Assembly: GCA_023131225.1 (NCBI GenBank)
Contig: JAGLZW010000008.1
Coordinates: forward strand, 20,892-84,891
Origin: Candidatus Bathyarchaeota archaeon
GTDB lineage: Archaea > Thermoproteota > Bathyarchaeia > Bathyarchaeales > SOJC01
Reading direction: 5' to 3'
DNA length: 64,000 bases
Position numbers and translations under genes: made by a program. Below the pieces are notes generated by a model. The model searched no databases. It was not told the origin of the DNA and saw nothing but the letters and a program-made list of their open reading frames with translations. Shown one piece after another: positions 44,382-53,660 of the stretch. How positions within the stretch are numbered: position 1 is the first letter of the stretch; every line of letters begins with the position of its first letter.

Positions 44382-45113
44382 ATGAAAATATCATTTGACT
44401 TGGCGGCAGAAATCTATGACAAAACAAGGGGTCCTCCCGAGCAAGTTATGAAGCAACTTGTCAAAACACTGATCGACGAATTGCACGGCTACAACACAGT
44501 TTTGGATGCTGGTGTTGGAACTGGAAGATTTTCTAAGTCTTTACAGGACAACGGATTTGAGGTAGTAGGCGTGGACATCGCCAAGAAGATGATAGACAAG
44601 GCGGTGGAAAAAGATGTACGTGATTTGCTTCAAGGTGATGTGTGCTTTCTTCCTTTTAGAGACGACTCTTTCGACGTTACGGTTTGCATACATATTCTTC
44701 ATCTAATCAGTGAGTGGAAAATGGCTCTACAGGAAATCTGCAGAGTTACTCAAAAACTTATGGTTTCAATAATTTATGTGCTTAAAAACCCGATTAGAGA
44801 AACCTATAACCGACTGCTCAGAAACTACGGATATGAAAGCCGTAGACTTGGGAAAGGAGAATGGGAACTGAAAGACTTAGTCAAGCCTTCAAAGTCGGTG
44901 TTTGTGGCTTCTTATACTAATAACGCGGATGAGCGCCTTGCTTATTTGAGCCAAAGAGCCTATTCAAGTCAATGGGAAATCCCAGAAGCCATAAACAAGA
45001 AAGTTGTGGACGAACTGAAAAGCCAGTTTGCTGGCAAAGTGTTCCCTCAAGAACTGCGCATCTTAATATGGGACATAAATGACCTGAGAGCCTTCTCCAA
45101 CGGTTCTACCTAG
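44382..45113 (+). CDS. Class I SAM-dependent methyltransferase
   Basis: About 243 residues. VLDAGVGTGRFSKSL is motif I (SAM glycine loop), VVGVDIAKKMIDKA motif II, and FLPFRDDSFDVTVCIHILHLI the motif III region. A C-terminal extension (RAYSSQWEIPEAI) may select the substrate, which is unknown. ATG 44382 is preferred because GGTGG precedes it; GTG 44358 would add eight residues inside an ACGCGTGCACATGT tract. Confidence 0.85.
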   Translation: MKISFDLAAEIYDKTRGPPEQVMKQLVKTLIDELHGYNTVLDAGVGTGRFSKSLQDNGFEVVGVDIAKKMIDKAVEKDVRDLLQGDVCFLPFRDDSFDVTVCIHILHLISEWKMALQEICRVTQKLMVSIIYVLKNPIRETYNRLLRNYGYESRRLGKGEWELKDLVKPSKSVFVASYTNNADERLAYLSQRAYSSQWEIPEAINKKVVDELKSQFAGKVFPQELRILIWDINDLRAFSNGST

Positions 45114-45230
45114 ACGCTTCTTGGAACTTAAAAGTAGCCTAAGCATTCCTAAAACATGGATAATAATTCTGTCAAAAGAAGTGTTTTATGAAGGAAACAA
45201 GATAATGTAAAATCGAGAAGGTGAGAAGGA

Positions 45231-45704
45231 TTGAAGTTTATCACAAACGGTATGCTGGGCAAGCTAACACGATGGCTACGCATGCTAGGCCACAATGTAG
45301 AATATGCTAATAACATAGAAGATAAATTACTTGTAGAAATTGCAAAAACAGAAAAACGCGTCCTCTTAACACGAGACGTTGAACTATATCGACAAGCAAC
45401 GAGTCAACATGCAGAAGCTTTTCTCGTCAAAGGAAAAAACGAGGCAGAACGACTCGCAGCTCTCTCAAAACAGTTCAACCTAAAGCTTGAACTCAACCCT
45501 GACGCTTCTCGGTGCCCTAAATGCAACGCCAAAATAAAATCTGTTAAGAAAGATAAAATCTTCGACAAAATCCCGCCCTCAACCAAAACTTATTACAAAG
45601 AGTTTTGGGAATGCCCAAAATGTGGAAAAATCTATTGGCAAGGAGCCCACTGGAAAAGAATTACTGAAACATTGAAAGAAGCAAATAAAATGCTAGATGG
45701 GTAA
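45231..45704 (+). CDS. Mut7-C RNase (PIN-like) domain protein with zinc ribbon
   Basis: 157 residues. KFITNGMLGKLTRWLRMLGHNV and RVLLTRDVELY are the PIN-like acidic core of Mut7-C proteins, and CPKCNAKI..WECPKCGKIYWQGAHW is the attached zinc ribbon. Members are predicted RNases. TTG start with AAGGTGAGAAGG upstream. Confidence 0.9.
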   Translation: MKFITNGMLGKLTRWLRMLGHNVEYANNIEDKLLVEIAKTEKRVLLTRDVELYRQATSQHAEAFLVKGKNEAERLAALSKQFNLKLELNPDASRCPKCNAKIKSVKKDKIFDKIPPSTKTYYKEFWECPKCGKIYWQGAHWKRITETLKEANKMLDG

Positions 45705-45713
45705 CAAGGCAGC

Positions 45714-45986
45714 TTATTTTTCTTGAAGAAGCCATTTAAGCGGTATATCTTGAAACGTGCCGTCCGGCAACGTTCTGCGAATAGTCATGGGAAGCATACC
45801 GCTTTCAAGTTCACTCAGGGCAATATCAATGGGGCTAGAAAGAGTGGAAGGCTCTACAAGGAGGGGGGCACCCATAGCGACTTGAAGCGCCCTAGCACCA
45901 ACTATGCGAGCCTTCTCGAAACGTGTTAACTTCGGAGGACCTATTTGGATTTTATTGTGGGAAGACGTCTCCTTAAAACTCCCCAC
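45714..45986 (-). CDS. rpoK: DNA-directed RNA polymerase subunit K (Rpo6)
   Basis: 90 residues. PPKLTRFEKARIVGARALQ, MGAPLLVE, SPIDIALSELESG and LPMTIRRTLPDG plus IPLKWLL are the omega/Rpb6 signature. No ATG exists between the thermosome stop and the conserved region; GTG 45986 lies 13 bases inside the end of the thermosome gene and is the nearest standard start. The frame stays open further upstream only because it reads the Gly-Met repeat of the thermosome out of frame. Confidence 0.9.
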   Translation of the reverse strand: MGSFKETSSHNKIQIGPPKLTRFEKARIVGARALQVAMGAPLLVEPSTLSSPIDIALSELESGMLPMTIRRTLPDGTFQDIPLKWLLQEK

Positions 45987-47676
45987 CGCCAGGAGGCATC
46001 CCGCCCATACCGCCCATACCACCCATACCACCCATACCACCCATGCCTCCAGGACCGCCCGGAGGTCCAGCAGGCATTTTCGCTTTGCCGGATGCGATGA
46101 TGTCGTCGATCTTCAAGATCATTGTTGCGGCTTCAGTTGCGGATTTTATAATTTGCTTCTTTACGGCGAGGGGTTCGTAAACGTCTGCTTTGTTCATGTC
46201 GCCTACTTTGCCGTTGAAAACGTCTACTCCTGCCCATGTCTGCTTCTTTTCGTGGCGTGCCCTTAACTCAGATATGATATCTATTGGGTCTAGTCCTGCG
46301 TTTTCAGCTAAAGTCGTCGGTATTGCTTCTAATGCTTCTGCAAAACGCATTACTGCTAGTTGCTCTCTTCCAGGTAAGGTTTCTGCGTAGTTTTTCAATA
46401 TTCTTCCTGCTTCAAGTTCTGGTGCGCCTCCGCCCGCTACAATTCTTGGTTCTTTCACTACGTCTCTGATGACGCAGAGGGCGTCGTGTATTGAGCGTTC
46501 AGCTTCATCTACGATGCGTTCTGTTCCGCCGCGTATTAGAATTGTTACCGAGTGGGGGTGCTTGCATCCTTCAATGAAGGTCATTTTATCGTCGCCTATC
46601 TTGCGTTCTTCCACGACTGCAGCGTAGCCAAGGTCTTTCTTGGTTATGCTATCTAAGTTGCTAACAATTTTTCCACCAGTGGCTTTAGTCAAGCCTTCCA
46701 TGTCTGACTTTTTGACCCGCCGCACCGCTAGAATATTCTTTCTCGCCATGAAATGTTGGGCTAAGTCGTCGATGCCCTTTTGGCAAATGACCACACTTGC
46801 GCCTACTTTCGCGAGTTTGTTCACCATTGCTTTTATCATGTTTTCTTCTTGTTTAAGGAAAGCTTCCATTTGTTCGGGGCTTTCAATGTTGATTTTTGCG
46901 TCAAATTCAGTTTTCTCAATCTCTAAAGCGGTGTCAAGCAACGCTATTTTCGCTTTTTCAACTAGTTTTGGCATTCCTGAGTGAACTATTTCTTTGTCAA
47001 CTACGATGCCATTGATGAGCTTGGTTCCCCTAATGGATTCGCCCGGCTTCTTCTGGATTTTCACGTCGTCCAAGTCGACCTTGTATTCTGTTCCAGTTTT
47101 TTCTGCCACGGAAAGAATAGCGTCCACCGCCAAGTCCGCAAGATAGTCACGGCTTTCTGATACGAGTTTGCTTGCCATGGAAGTCATGGCTATTTTTTTG
47201 AGGAATTTCTTGTTTGTAGAGTCTACTTTGATAGCGATTTTCTCCAGTGTTTCTAGAGCTTTTTCAGCTGCCTTTTTGTATCCGTCTATGATAACGGTGG
47301 GATGAACGCTTTTGTTGATGAGGTCTTCAGCTAGTGATAGGAGCTCGCCTGAGAAGACTACGGCTGTAGTTGTGCCGTCGCCGACCTCGTTGTCTTGGGT
47401 TTTAGCCACTTCTACCATCATTTTGGCTGCTGGATGTTGTATGTCCATTTCGTCTAAAATTGTGCGTCCGTCGCTTGTTATAGTGACGTCGCCGAAACTG
47501 TCAACGAGCATTTTGTCCATACCTTTCGGGCCGAGTGAGGATTTTACGGCTTCTGCGACGATTTTTGCTGCCATAATGTTGGCGTGTTGAGCTTCTCTTC
47601 CTTTTGATCTTGAGGAGCCTTCACGGAGAATTAAAACAGGAGTTCCTGATAGTCCTACTGACAATTTTACATACAC
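45973..47676 (-). CDS. thsA: Thermosome (group II chaperonin) subunit
   Basis: 567 residues. [32 protein letters not shown] and [15 protein letters not shown] are the ATP-site and hinge motifs of group II chaperonins. The C-terminus is a Gly-Gly-Met repeat followed by PPGGGEF, pointing into the cavity. ATG 47676 with GAAGGTG directly upstream gives a longer N-terminus ([17 protein letters not shown]) than many homologues. It precedes rpoK and probably shares its transcript. Confidence 0.96.
   Translation of the reverse strand: MYVKLSVGLSGTPVLILREGSSRSKGREAQHANIMAAKIVAEAVKSSLGPKGMDKMLVDSFGDVTITSDGRTILDEMDIQHPAAKMMVEVAKTQDNEVGDGTTTAVVFSGELLSLAEDLINKSVHPTVIIDGYKKAAEKALETLEKIAIKVDSTNKKFLKKIAMTSMASKLVSESRDYLADLAVDAILSVAEKTGTEYKVDLDDVKIQKKPGESIRGTKLINGIVVDKEIVHSGMPKLVEKAKIALLDTALEIEKTEFDAKINIESPEQMEAFLKQEENMIKAMVNKLAKVGASVVICQKGIDDLAQHFMARKNILAVRRVKKSDMEGLTKATGGKIVSNLDSITKKDLGYAAVVEERKIGDDKMTFIEGCKHPHSVTILIRGGTERIVDEAERSIHDALCVIRDVVKEPRIVAGGGAPELEAGRILKNYAETLPGREQLAVMRFAEALEAIPTTLAENAGLDPIDIISELRARHEKKQTWAGVDVFNGKVGDMNKADVYEPLAVKKQIIKSATEAATMILKIDDIIASGKAKMPAGPPGGPGGMGGMGGMGGMGGMGGMPPGGGEF
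46002..46046. repeat. 9-bp repeat encoding the thermosome GGM tail
   Basis: Five or more imperfect copies of CGCCCATAC/CACCCATAC in tandem encode Gly-Gly-Met repeats on the minus strand. This is a protein-coding repeat typical of archaeal chaperonins. Confidence 0.85.
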
Positions 47677-47840
47677 CTTCTTTCTTTTATTACGCGGAAC
47701 AACAGAAACAGCTTAGCAATATAAATTTTTCTAAAGCCTGTCGCTGGCAGCCCTCAATTTCACTTCAAATTCTAAAGGTTGGTGTGATAAAGATTAAGGA
47801 CATTTAGAAACTTCCATCAATCAAAGGCATTCTCTCAATA

Positions 47841-48275
47841 TCAAGTGATCTCTTTTTCAATCATTGTTGTAATTTCAACAGCAACGACAATGTTCTTTTT
47901 TAGCTCATCCATATCCGGTGAAACGTTTCTGTAAAGCTCTATCGCTCCGCGGTCTCTAGTCCTTATCAGAATCAGGTTAGTAGGATAGAAATAGTGACCA
48001 AATATATCTTTGCTTCGCAATGATTCTTCATTTGAACTAGGCAAGTGCTTAGTGTGTATTTGAGTGAAAACTACTTTGCCTTCAAACTTTTGTGCTACTT
48101 CTGTTGCTAATTCGTTCAGCTTCGGTTTCTGCTTTTCACATGCTGAGCACCCATCCCTAGCAATAGCGACAACATAGACTTTTCCAAGGTCGGGAGCCAA
48201 ATATTCTAAGGAAGATTTGCCTGTCTCTGAAATCTCCCTCTCAAGCTCAGCGAACTCAATCTTGCCAATTTTCAT
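47841..48275 (-). CDS. Thioredoxin-like protein
   Basis: 144 residues. VYVVAIARDGCSACEKQKPKL holds a CSAC redox pair at the end of the first core strand, as in thioredoxins, followed by the FEGKVVFTQI and FYPTNLILI strands with a cis-Pro candidate. No signal peptide, so probably cytosolic. Its redox partner is not apparent nearby. Confidence 0.78.
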   Translation of the reverse strand: MKIGKIEFAELEREISETGKSSLEYLAPDLGKVYVVAIARDGCSACEKQKPKLNELATEVAQKFEGKVVFTQIHTKHLPSSNEESLRSKDIFGHYFYPTNLILIRTRDRGAIELYRNVSPDMDELKKNIVVAVEITTMIEKEIT

Positions 48276-48428
48276 AGAGTCTTATCAGCCAAAAAAATAT
48301 CTAAACAATCTGATAATACTTTGACCAAGCTATGTTTTGGCTTCTCCAGAATGGTAATCTCCATGCAAATCACCGCTGCTTTGACAAAACAAGTTTCGAT
48401 AGTACGCACTGAAATAGGAGCCAACGGA

Positions 48429-48436
48429 TTTAAATC
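48429..48436 (+). promoter_or_regulatory. TATA box for the methyltransferase at 48461
   Basis: TTTAAATC lies about 28 bases before ATG 48461, and no ribosome-binding site lies between, so a leaderless transcript starting at the ATG is likely. This argues against the upstream TTG at 48437. Confidence 0.55.
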
Positions 48437-48460
48437 TTGATTTTTTCCTTAAATTGGTCC

Positions 48461-49144
48461 ATGCGCAAAGGCACTTATTACAAAGAGAAGCTTTCAGCTA
48501 ATAAGCTTCTTAGATGTTATGAGATAGCTCCTCCAAGGATTAAACAGTATCTTGACGCAGAAGTCCAATTCGTCATTTCTAACTTTCATGGTACAGATTT
48601 GGTTCTTGAACTTGGATGTGGTTATGGTAGAGTTATGAAAGCGGTATCACAGTTTGTTTCACATATTGTTGGAAATGATATTTCCAAGGAAAGCTTAGAA
48701 CTAGCAAGGTCATATATGAGAAGTCACAAAAACTATAGCGTGTTTCTGATGGATGCATCTCAAATGTCATTTCGTTCATGCATTTTTGATGCTGTGTTTT
48801 GTATTCAAAACGGCATATCTGCACTTGGGGTCAATAAGAAACGGCTCATCGCCGAATCGGTAAGAGTGACAAAAGACGATGGAGTTATTCTCTTTTCTAG
48901 TTATTCTCCAAAAATATGGGAAGCTCGTGTGGAATGGTTTAGACAACAATCACGAGTTGGTCTTATAGGAGAGATAGATGAGGAAAAGACCTGCGACGGA
49001 ACTATTGTGTGCACGGACGGTTTTGAGGCCACTACTGTAAGCAACGACCAATTCGCCAGTTTGTTTGATGAATCTGGGTTGAATGCGTCTATCATTGAAG
49101 TTGACGAATCTAGCATTTTCTGTAATGTTATTAAAGGGAAGTAG
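48461..49144 (+). CDS. Class I SAM-dependent methyltransferase
   Basis: About 227 residues. LVLELGCGYGRVMKAV is motif I, IVGNDISKESLELA motif II, and DAVFCIQNGISAL the post-motif region. It is not close to the methyltransferase at 44.4 kb. The ATG is chosen from the TATA-box spacing. Substrate unknown. Confidence 0.85.
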   Translation: MRKGTYYKEKLSANKLLRCYEIAPPRIKQYLDAEVQFVISNFHGTDLVLELGCGYGRVMKAVSQFVSHIVGNDISKESLELARSYMRSHKNYSVFLMDASQMSFRSCIFDAVFCIQNGISALGVNKKRLIAESVRVTKDDGVILFSSYSPKIWEARVEWFRQQSRVGLIGEIDEEKTCDGTIVCTDGFEATTVSNDQFASLFDESGLNASIIEVDESSIFCNVIKGK

Positions 49145-49321
49145 TTTGTGCTTGGATTGCACATAATATAGTATGGTCCTTAGTTTACGGCTTTTTGAGT
49201 ACAGAGCGAGATTTGGAAGTTTATGAAATCTTTAATTGATTTATAAATTTGAGAATTAATTGAATCTAGTGTGCTTGTTACAAAAATATGTGAGTGTTAA
49301 AAAAAATAGAGAAGGGAGGAA

Positions 49322-50704
49322 CTATGGACCAGTAGCTAGTATGTCCTCTTCTGGCGGCAGCGTTTTGATTAGTCCATGTTTCATTAGGAGGTGAGTTGAC
49401 TCTCTTGCGTTCTTGATGATGGCTACAGCTCTTTCCCACAGTTCTTGTTTGGAGGGTTTGATACGTGCGACACCTTCTTTTATGCTTTGTAGGGCGCAGG
49501 CAACTGCCTCCCGTGGGTAGACTTCCCATTCTTCCATGCGTGGGGCGATGTCGTTTTCGTTTATGCCTCTCTCTTCAGCGAACTGGGCTAGCTCGTTGGC
49601 TGCGGCTACGCACATGTCGTCTGTTACTGTGGTGGCTTTGACATCTAGGACGCCGCGGAATATAGCTGGAAAGCCTAGGCTGTTGTTGATTTGGTTGGGG
49701 AAGTCGCTGCGTCCTGTGCCTATTATTCGTGCGCCTGCTTCTTTTGCTTCCCATGGCCAGATTTCTGGGATGGGGTTAGCGCAGGCGAAGACTATGCTGT
49801 TTGTAGCCATTTGGCTTATCCATTCTTTTTTGATGGTGCCTGGGCCTGGTTTGCTGGCGGCTACCATCGCGTCTGCGCCTTTGAGGGCTGCTGCCATGTC
49901 GCCTGTTCTGCCTTCTGCGTTGGTTTTCTGGGTTAGATCGTATTTCCACGGGTTTTCTTCTTTTATTTTTTCTATGTCGGGTCTTCCGGGGTGGAGGATG
50001 CCTTTGGAGTCGACGAGAATAATATTTCCTGGTTTGAATCCGGCGCGGAAGAGGACGTAGGCGGTACGAGTGTTGGCAGAGCCGACGCCTATGAGGGTGA
50101 TGAGGGCTTCGGAGGGTTTTTTGCCTACGATCTTCAGCGCATTAAGCAAGCCTGCTAGGATGACTGTTGCGGTGCCTTGTTGGTCATCGTGCCAAACGGG
50201 TATGTTGAGTTTTTTGCGGGCTTGGTCTAGTACATAGAAGCATTTGGGTTTGCTAATGTCTTCGAGGTTTATGCCACCGAAAGTAGGCTCGATAAGCTCA
50301 CAAGCATGGACAATTTCATCGGGGTCTTTGGTATTGAGGCAAATTGGAAACGCGTCAACCCCGCCTAGGTATTTGAAGAGTAATGCTTTGCCTTCCATGA
50401 CGGGCATGCCTGCCTTAGGGCCAATATCGCCTAGGCCGAGGACGCGGGTGCCATCGCTGACTACAGCTACATAGTTAGCTCGGTTGGTTTGGGTCCAGAC
50501 TTCCGATGGATTTTCTTTAATTTTGCGGCAGCTGGCGGCGACACCTGGGGTGTACCAGATAGCGAAGTCAGCCGGGCTGCGGATGGCACATTTTGGCATG
50601 ACTTGAACTTTACCTTCGTAGAAGGGATGGTAAGCTAGGGCCAGTTTTGCGGGGCGTTTAGCTTTTTCGAGTAATTGTTCAACGGTGACTTTTTCTTCGG
50701 TCAT
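49322..50704 (-). CDS. maeB: NAD(P)-dependent malic enzyme
   Basis: 460 residues. IWYTPGVAASCRKI, VSDGTRVLGLGDIGP and MEGKALLFKYLGG belong to the malate domain; VWHDDQQGTATVILAGL to the metal site; and TLIGVGSANTRTAYVL to the nucleotide-binding fold. It interconverts malate with pyruvate and CO2. There is no phosphotransacetylase extension. AAGGAGA lies upstream of the ATG. GC-rich third positions set it apart from its surroundings. Confidence 0.94.
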   Translation of the reverse strand: MTEEKVTVEQLLEKAKRPAKLALAYHPFYEGKVQVMPKCAIRSPADFAIWYTPGVAASCRKIKENPSEVWTQTNRANYVAVVSDGTRVLGLGDIGPKAGMPVMEGKALLFKYLGGVDAFPICLNTKDPDEIVHACELIEPTFGGINLEDISKPKCFYVLDQARKKLNIPVWHDDQQGTATVILAGLLNALKIVGKKPSEALITLIGVGSANTRTAYVLFRAGFKPGNIILVDSKGILHPGRPDIEKIKEENPWKYDLTQKTNAEGRTGDMAAALKGADAMVAASKPGPGTIKKEWISQMATNSIVFACANPIPEIWPWEAKEAGARIIGTGRSDFPNQINNSLGFPAIFRGVLDVKATTVTDDMCVAAANELAQFAEERGINENDIAPRMEEWEVYPREAVACALQSIKEGVARIKPSKQELWERAVAIIKNARESTHLLMKHGLIKTLPPEEDILATGP

Positions 50705-50993
50705 TACTGGTTATTTCTCCTTGTTTGAAGAAATAGTGGCTTGACACATAAAACATTTAAACATTATGGAAAGCTCAATTCCTTCCTCCAAAAACTGTGA
50801 CGCAAAAAGGCTCATATCTATGTACGCGCGCAGCAATTTGTGACATTTTCACCATTCATGCCCTATTTGACTTTTATTAGTCGCCTGCTTAGAGCCAAAT
50901 GAAAATTGAGAGAACTTCAAAGGCGGCGCGCTCACATGTAGTTTAAAAGATTAAGAACAACTTCTTCTTAAAGAAGAGAAAGGCGAACAACGT
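50705..50993. promoter_or_regulatory. Divergent promoter region between malic enzyme and ParB-ASCH genes
   Basis: 289 bases without a gene. An alternating tract TATGTACGCGCGCA lies at 50819-50832 and a GGCGCGCTCACATGTA block at about 50925-50940, some 55 bp before the ParB-like gene. Both belong to the recurring GCGCGC family. Confidence 0.45.
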
Positions 50994-51992
50994 ATGGTCG
51001 AGCTAAGGCAAATCGAATTAAACAGAATTCGCCCAAACAGGCTAAATCCACGCCTTGACATGAACATTGAAAGGCTCAATGAGCTTGCTGACAGCATTAA
51101 ACAAGTAGGTCTTCTGGAACCGCTTATACTCCGACCTATGGACGACAAATACGAGGTTGTTGTAGGCGAACGACGCTATCGTGCATCGCAACAGGCAGGA
51201 CTGCGAAGGGTTCCTGCAATCATTCGGAACTTCACAGATGAGCAAGTAATAGAGTTGAACCTTATCGAAAACATACAAAGGGAAGACCTAAATGCTGTAG
51301 AAAAAGGAAACTGCTGTAAACAACTCCTAGAAAAATATCCTGAAAAATACCCGTCGAAAGAAGTTATCGGAAAGAAAATCAGCGTCTCCTCCGGCACCAT
51401 CAACAACTGGCTTAAACTAACAGAAGCACCCACAGAAATCCAAAAAATGATTACACCCACAGAAAAAGTAGGCGTGCCACGAGAACTTGGCAAGCTTGAC
51501 TACAGCACAGCCCTCACAATCACCCGCCAAATCGAGGGACCAACAAGGCAAATTGAAGTCGCTAAAGAAATCGCCAGCAAACCAGTTCACGGCAGAAAAG
51601 CACGCCGAGTAATTGCAAAAGCTGCCAAAGAACCAAAAAAACCTGTTGAAGAAATCGTCAAAGAGATCATTGAAGAACCTTGCGAACTCACCTTCACCGC
51701 ACCCAACAGAGACCCCATTCTAAAAGGCTTGCAAACTCAAACCACAAGAATAGCCCCTCCAGATACAAAAATAAAAACCGGCAAAATAGTTTACGCCACA
51801 GTATTAGAACCACACTTCACGGATCTACGCATCATCTCAGTTGAAAGAAAACGATTAAAGTATTTCAACGAAGAAGACGCCAAGGCAGAAGGAAGATATT
51901 CATTAGAAGAATTTAAGGAAATTTGGAAAGAGAAGCACGGTGAATGGAACGAAGATCAACTAGTCTACATTATACGCTTCAAAAAAATTTAG
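50994..51992 (+). CDS. ParB-like nuclease/CTPase-domain protein fused to an ASCH-like domain
   Basis: 332 residues. Residues 1-100 form the ParB N-terminal domain (RIRPNRLNPRLDMNI, VVVGERRYRASQQAG, LIENIQREDLNAVEK), with the GERR-R and NIQRE-L motifs of CTP-binding ParB proteins. A helix-turn-helix follows (GKKISVSSGTINNWLKL), and from about 225 a C-terminal ASCH-like region (CELTFTAPNRDPILKG, KTGKIVYATVLEPHF). No ParA lies next to it. Convergent with topoisomerase IB, overlapping by 4 bp. The fusion is unusual and its role unknown. Confidence 0.8.
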   Translation: MVELRQIELNRIRPNRLNPRLDMNIERLNELADSIKQVGLLEPLILRPMDDKYEVVVGERRYRASQQAGLRRVPAIIRNFTDEQVIELNLIENIQREDLNAVEKGNCCKQLLEKYPEKYPSKEVIGKKISVSSGTINNWLKLTEAPTEIQKMITPTEKVGVPRELGKLDYSTALTITRQIEGPTRQIEVAKEIASKPVHGRKARRVIAKAAKEPKKPVEEIVKEIIEEPCELTFTAPNRDPILKGLQTQTTRIAPPDTKIKTGKIVYATVLEPHFTDLRIISVERKRLKYFNEEDAKAEGRYSLEEFKEIWKEKHGEWNEDQLVYIIRFKKI

Positions 51993-53491
51993 TTCGTTTT
52001 GCGTTCAACCCATGAAAACTTCTTTTGTAAAGCCTTGGGATAATAAAGCTTCCAATCAAAATCTACTTTTCTCCCCCACCGATAATAAATTCGCGGGTCA
52101 ATGTAACTCTTCAAAGAAGTCCCAAGATTATAATCTCTTGTTTCACGAAAAGCCTTAATCTTGGACCGAAGAATCTTAGCTCGTTTCTTCGCGCTAGGGG
52201 TACCTTTAGCCTTTAATTTATTTAACCTATCCATCTTCTTTTCCAATGACTCCTTCCAGTTCTTCCTAGGCTTTCTTTTGTGATTACAAATGATGGCAGC
52301 TTCAAGATTAGCCATAGTAGCAATGTGCTTCTTTTCATAATCTGGATCTGGCTTAGAAACATCCGAACTATAAAGAAAATCATCCACTACTTTGGAGGCG
52401 TGGTAGGTTCTGAAAACTTTGCTTGAAATACCCGTCACGACTTCGTCGAGAAAAAGTGAGACATTATTTGACCTTACTCCTTCAAAAATTGATGAATTGG
52501 CAATTTTCATAGACTCCTGAATATTATTAATGATCTGTTCAGGTAGTCGTATTCGCTTTTGCCACCTAACCGCGTCTTTACCTAGAAAGTCAAAGGTTAC
52601 CACACGGTTTTTTCCAAATTTTACATGTTCAGGTCTCAGCGTTGTGGCACCTACCGTGTCCGCTTCATCAGCTTCTTTCTCGTCGCCCACACGCAATTTC
52701 AAAGCATCAATCAGATAACACACAGTGGCAATTTTGCGCCTTGTAACGTCTTCGGCATCCAGATTAGCTGCTATATGTTTTCGGACCTCTTCTATCTTTT
52801 TGCTAAGCTCAATAGCCTTGTTGAATTTTTCAATATCTTTCCGTTGCTTTAAAGGTGATGAATCCGCTAGCCACACATATTTCTCTTTACCTCGAAGTTT
52901 ATCGTCCCACTTGGCTATCCACATATTATCTGGGTTCCACACTATTTCTTTCCAGTTACCCAGTGGCTTTGGCGCATCTGGTGAAAGGTTAAGAATTATG
53001 TCGCTTTTGTGCGCACCATGTTTCCAGCGTCCTCGTAACGGATGTTTTCCTCGTCCCATGAAAATGCTTGAGGGCTCAGCAGTGTAGTTACCGATTTCTA
53101 CTTTGAAATCATCCACTTTGGCAAAGCCATATTTCTCTTTGTTTTTCTCTCTAATCGCCTTGCGTTTGGCAGCCAATTTCCTTTTTTGCTCTTTTGTAAG
53201 GCTCAGTTTGTAGGTTTTTTCTTTTTCAACATGTTTGATTATAACTGAGAAGTCGAAGTTTTCTGGCGGTATCTTATTTTTTATGCCCAATGCTTTGCGA
53301 AAGTCTTTGAAGAAGTTCTTGACGAAAATAGGGTCTTTTACGTATTCCGTGTTAAGCTTCTTGACCCACGCGACAGCCATTTCCTCCTGCTTTGGCGTCA
53401 AGTTCACACGTTTACTCTGCAATGTAATGTATAGTTCTTTCCATTCAGGCTTTTTCGGGATAAGGACACCGTTGTGAATCAGCTGTTTCAT
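51989..53491 (-). CDS. DNA topoisomerase IB (eukaryote type)
   Basis: 500 residues with the eukaryotic topoisomerase I core. DALKLRVGDEK and KVFRTYHAS carry the two catalytic Arg residues, IICNHKRKPRK the His, and SLKSYIDPRI the active-site Tyr (about residue 463). The N-terminal region SIFMGRGKHPLRGRWK is also conserved. The enzyme relaxes both positive and negative supercoils through a 3'-phosphotyrosine. Among archaea it is a known trait of Thaumarchaeota and related TACK lineages, so it is a useful taxonomic marker. Confidence 0.94.
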   Translation of the reverse strand: MKQLIHNGVLIPKKPEWKELYITLQSKRVNLTPKQEEMAVAWVKKLNTEYVKDPIFVKNFFKDFRKALGIKNKIPPENFDFSVIIKHVEKEKTYKLSLTKEQKRKLAAKRKAIREKNKEKYGFAKVDDFKVEIGNYTAEPSSIFMGRGKHPLRGRWKHGAHKSDIILNLSPDAPKPLGNWKEIVWNPDNMWIAKWDDKLRGKEKYVWLADSSPLKQRKDIEKFNKAIELSKKIEEVRKHIAANLDAEDVTRRKIATVCYLIDALKLRVGDEKEADEADTVGATTLRPEHVKFGKNRVVTFDFLGKDAVRWQKRIRLPEQIINNIQESMKIANSSIFEGVRSNNVSLFLDEVVTGISSKVFRTYHASKVVDDFLYSSDVSKPDPDYEKKHIATMANLEAAIICNHKRKPRKNWKESLEKKMDRLNKLKAKGTPSAKKRAKILRSKIKAFRETRDYNLGTSLKSYIDPRIYYRWGRKVDFDWKLYYPKALQKKFSWVERKTN

Positions 53492-53544
53492 TTAGGCCCC
53501 TCATTATCTTCCGTTTTGCTTTATTTAACCTTCACTCAGAAAAT

Positions 53545-53648
53545 GCGAACATGTAAATAAGTTTTTAAGGTTTACATGTCAATTCGCGTGATTTATGTGT
53601 AAACTCAATGGAAAAAAGCATTTTTTTTGAGGTATACACATGCGAATT
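53545..53648. promoter_or_regulatory. Cluster of overlapping inverted repeats upstream of topoisomerase IB
   Basis: GCGAACATGTAAA (53545-53557) pairs with TTTACATG..TTCGC (53571-53587). The same TTCGC, as AATTCGC (53581-53587), also pairs with GCGAATT (53642-53648), together with inner stems ATGTGTA/TACACAT and CTCAA/TTGAG around an A6/T8 hairpin. The two folds exclude each other. It lies about 55 bp before topoisomerase IB (minus strand) and just after the permease gene. Operator, attenuator or bidirectional terminator are all possible. Confidence 0.5.
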
Positions 53649-53660
53649 TCAGAAAATGCA

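Noticed and set aside
45987..46040. N-terminal extension of RpoK (MVWVVWVVW...)
   Set aside because: It is the Gly-Met repeat of the thermosome gene read in another frame; conserved RpoK text begins later.
46002..46046. Short tandem repeat as a CRISPR or satellite
   Set aside because: The units are 9 bp, have no spacers and encode the Gly-Gly-Met tail of the thermosome.
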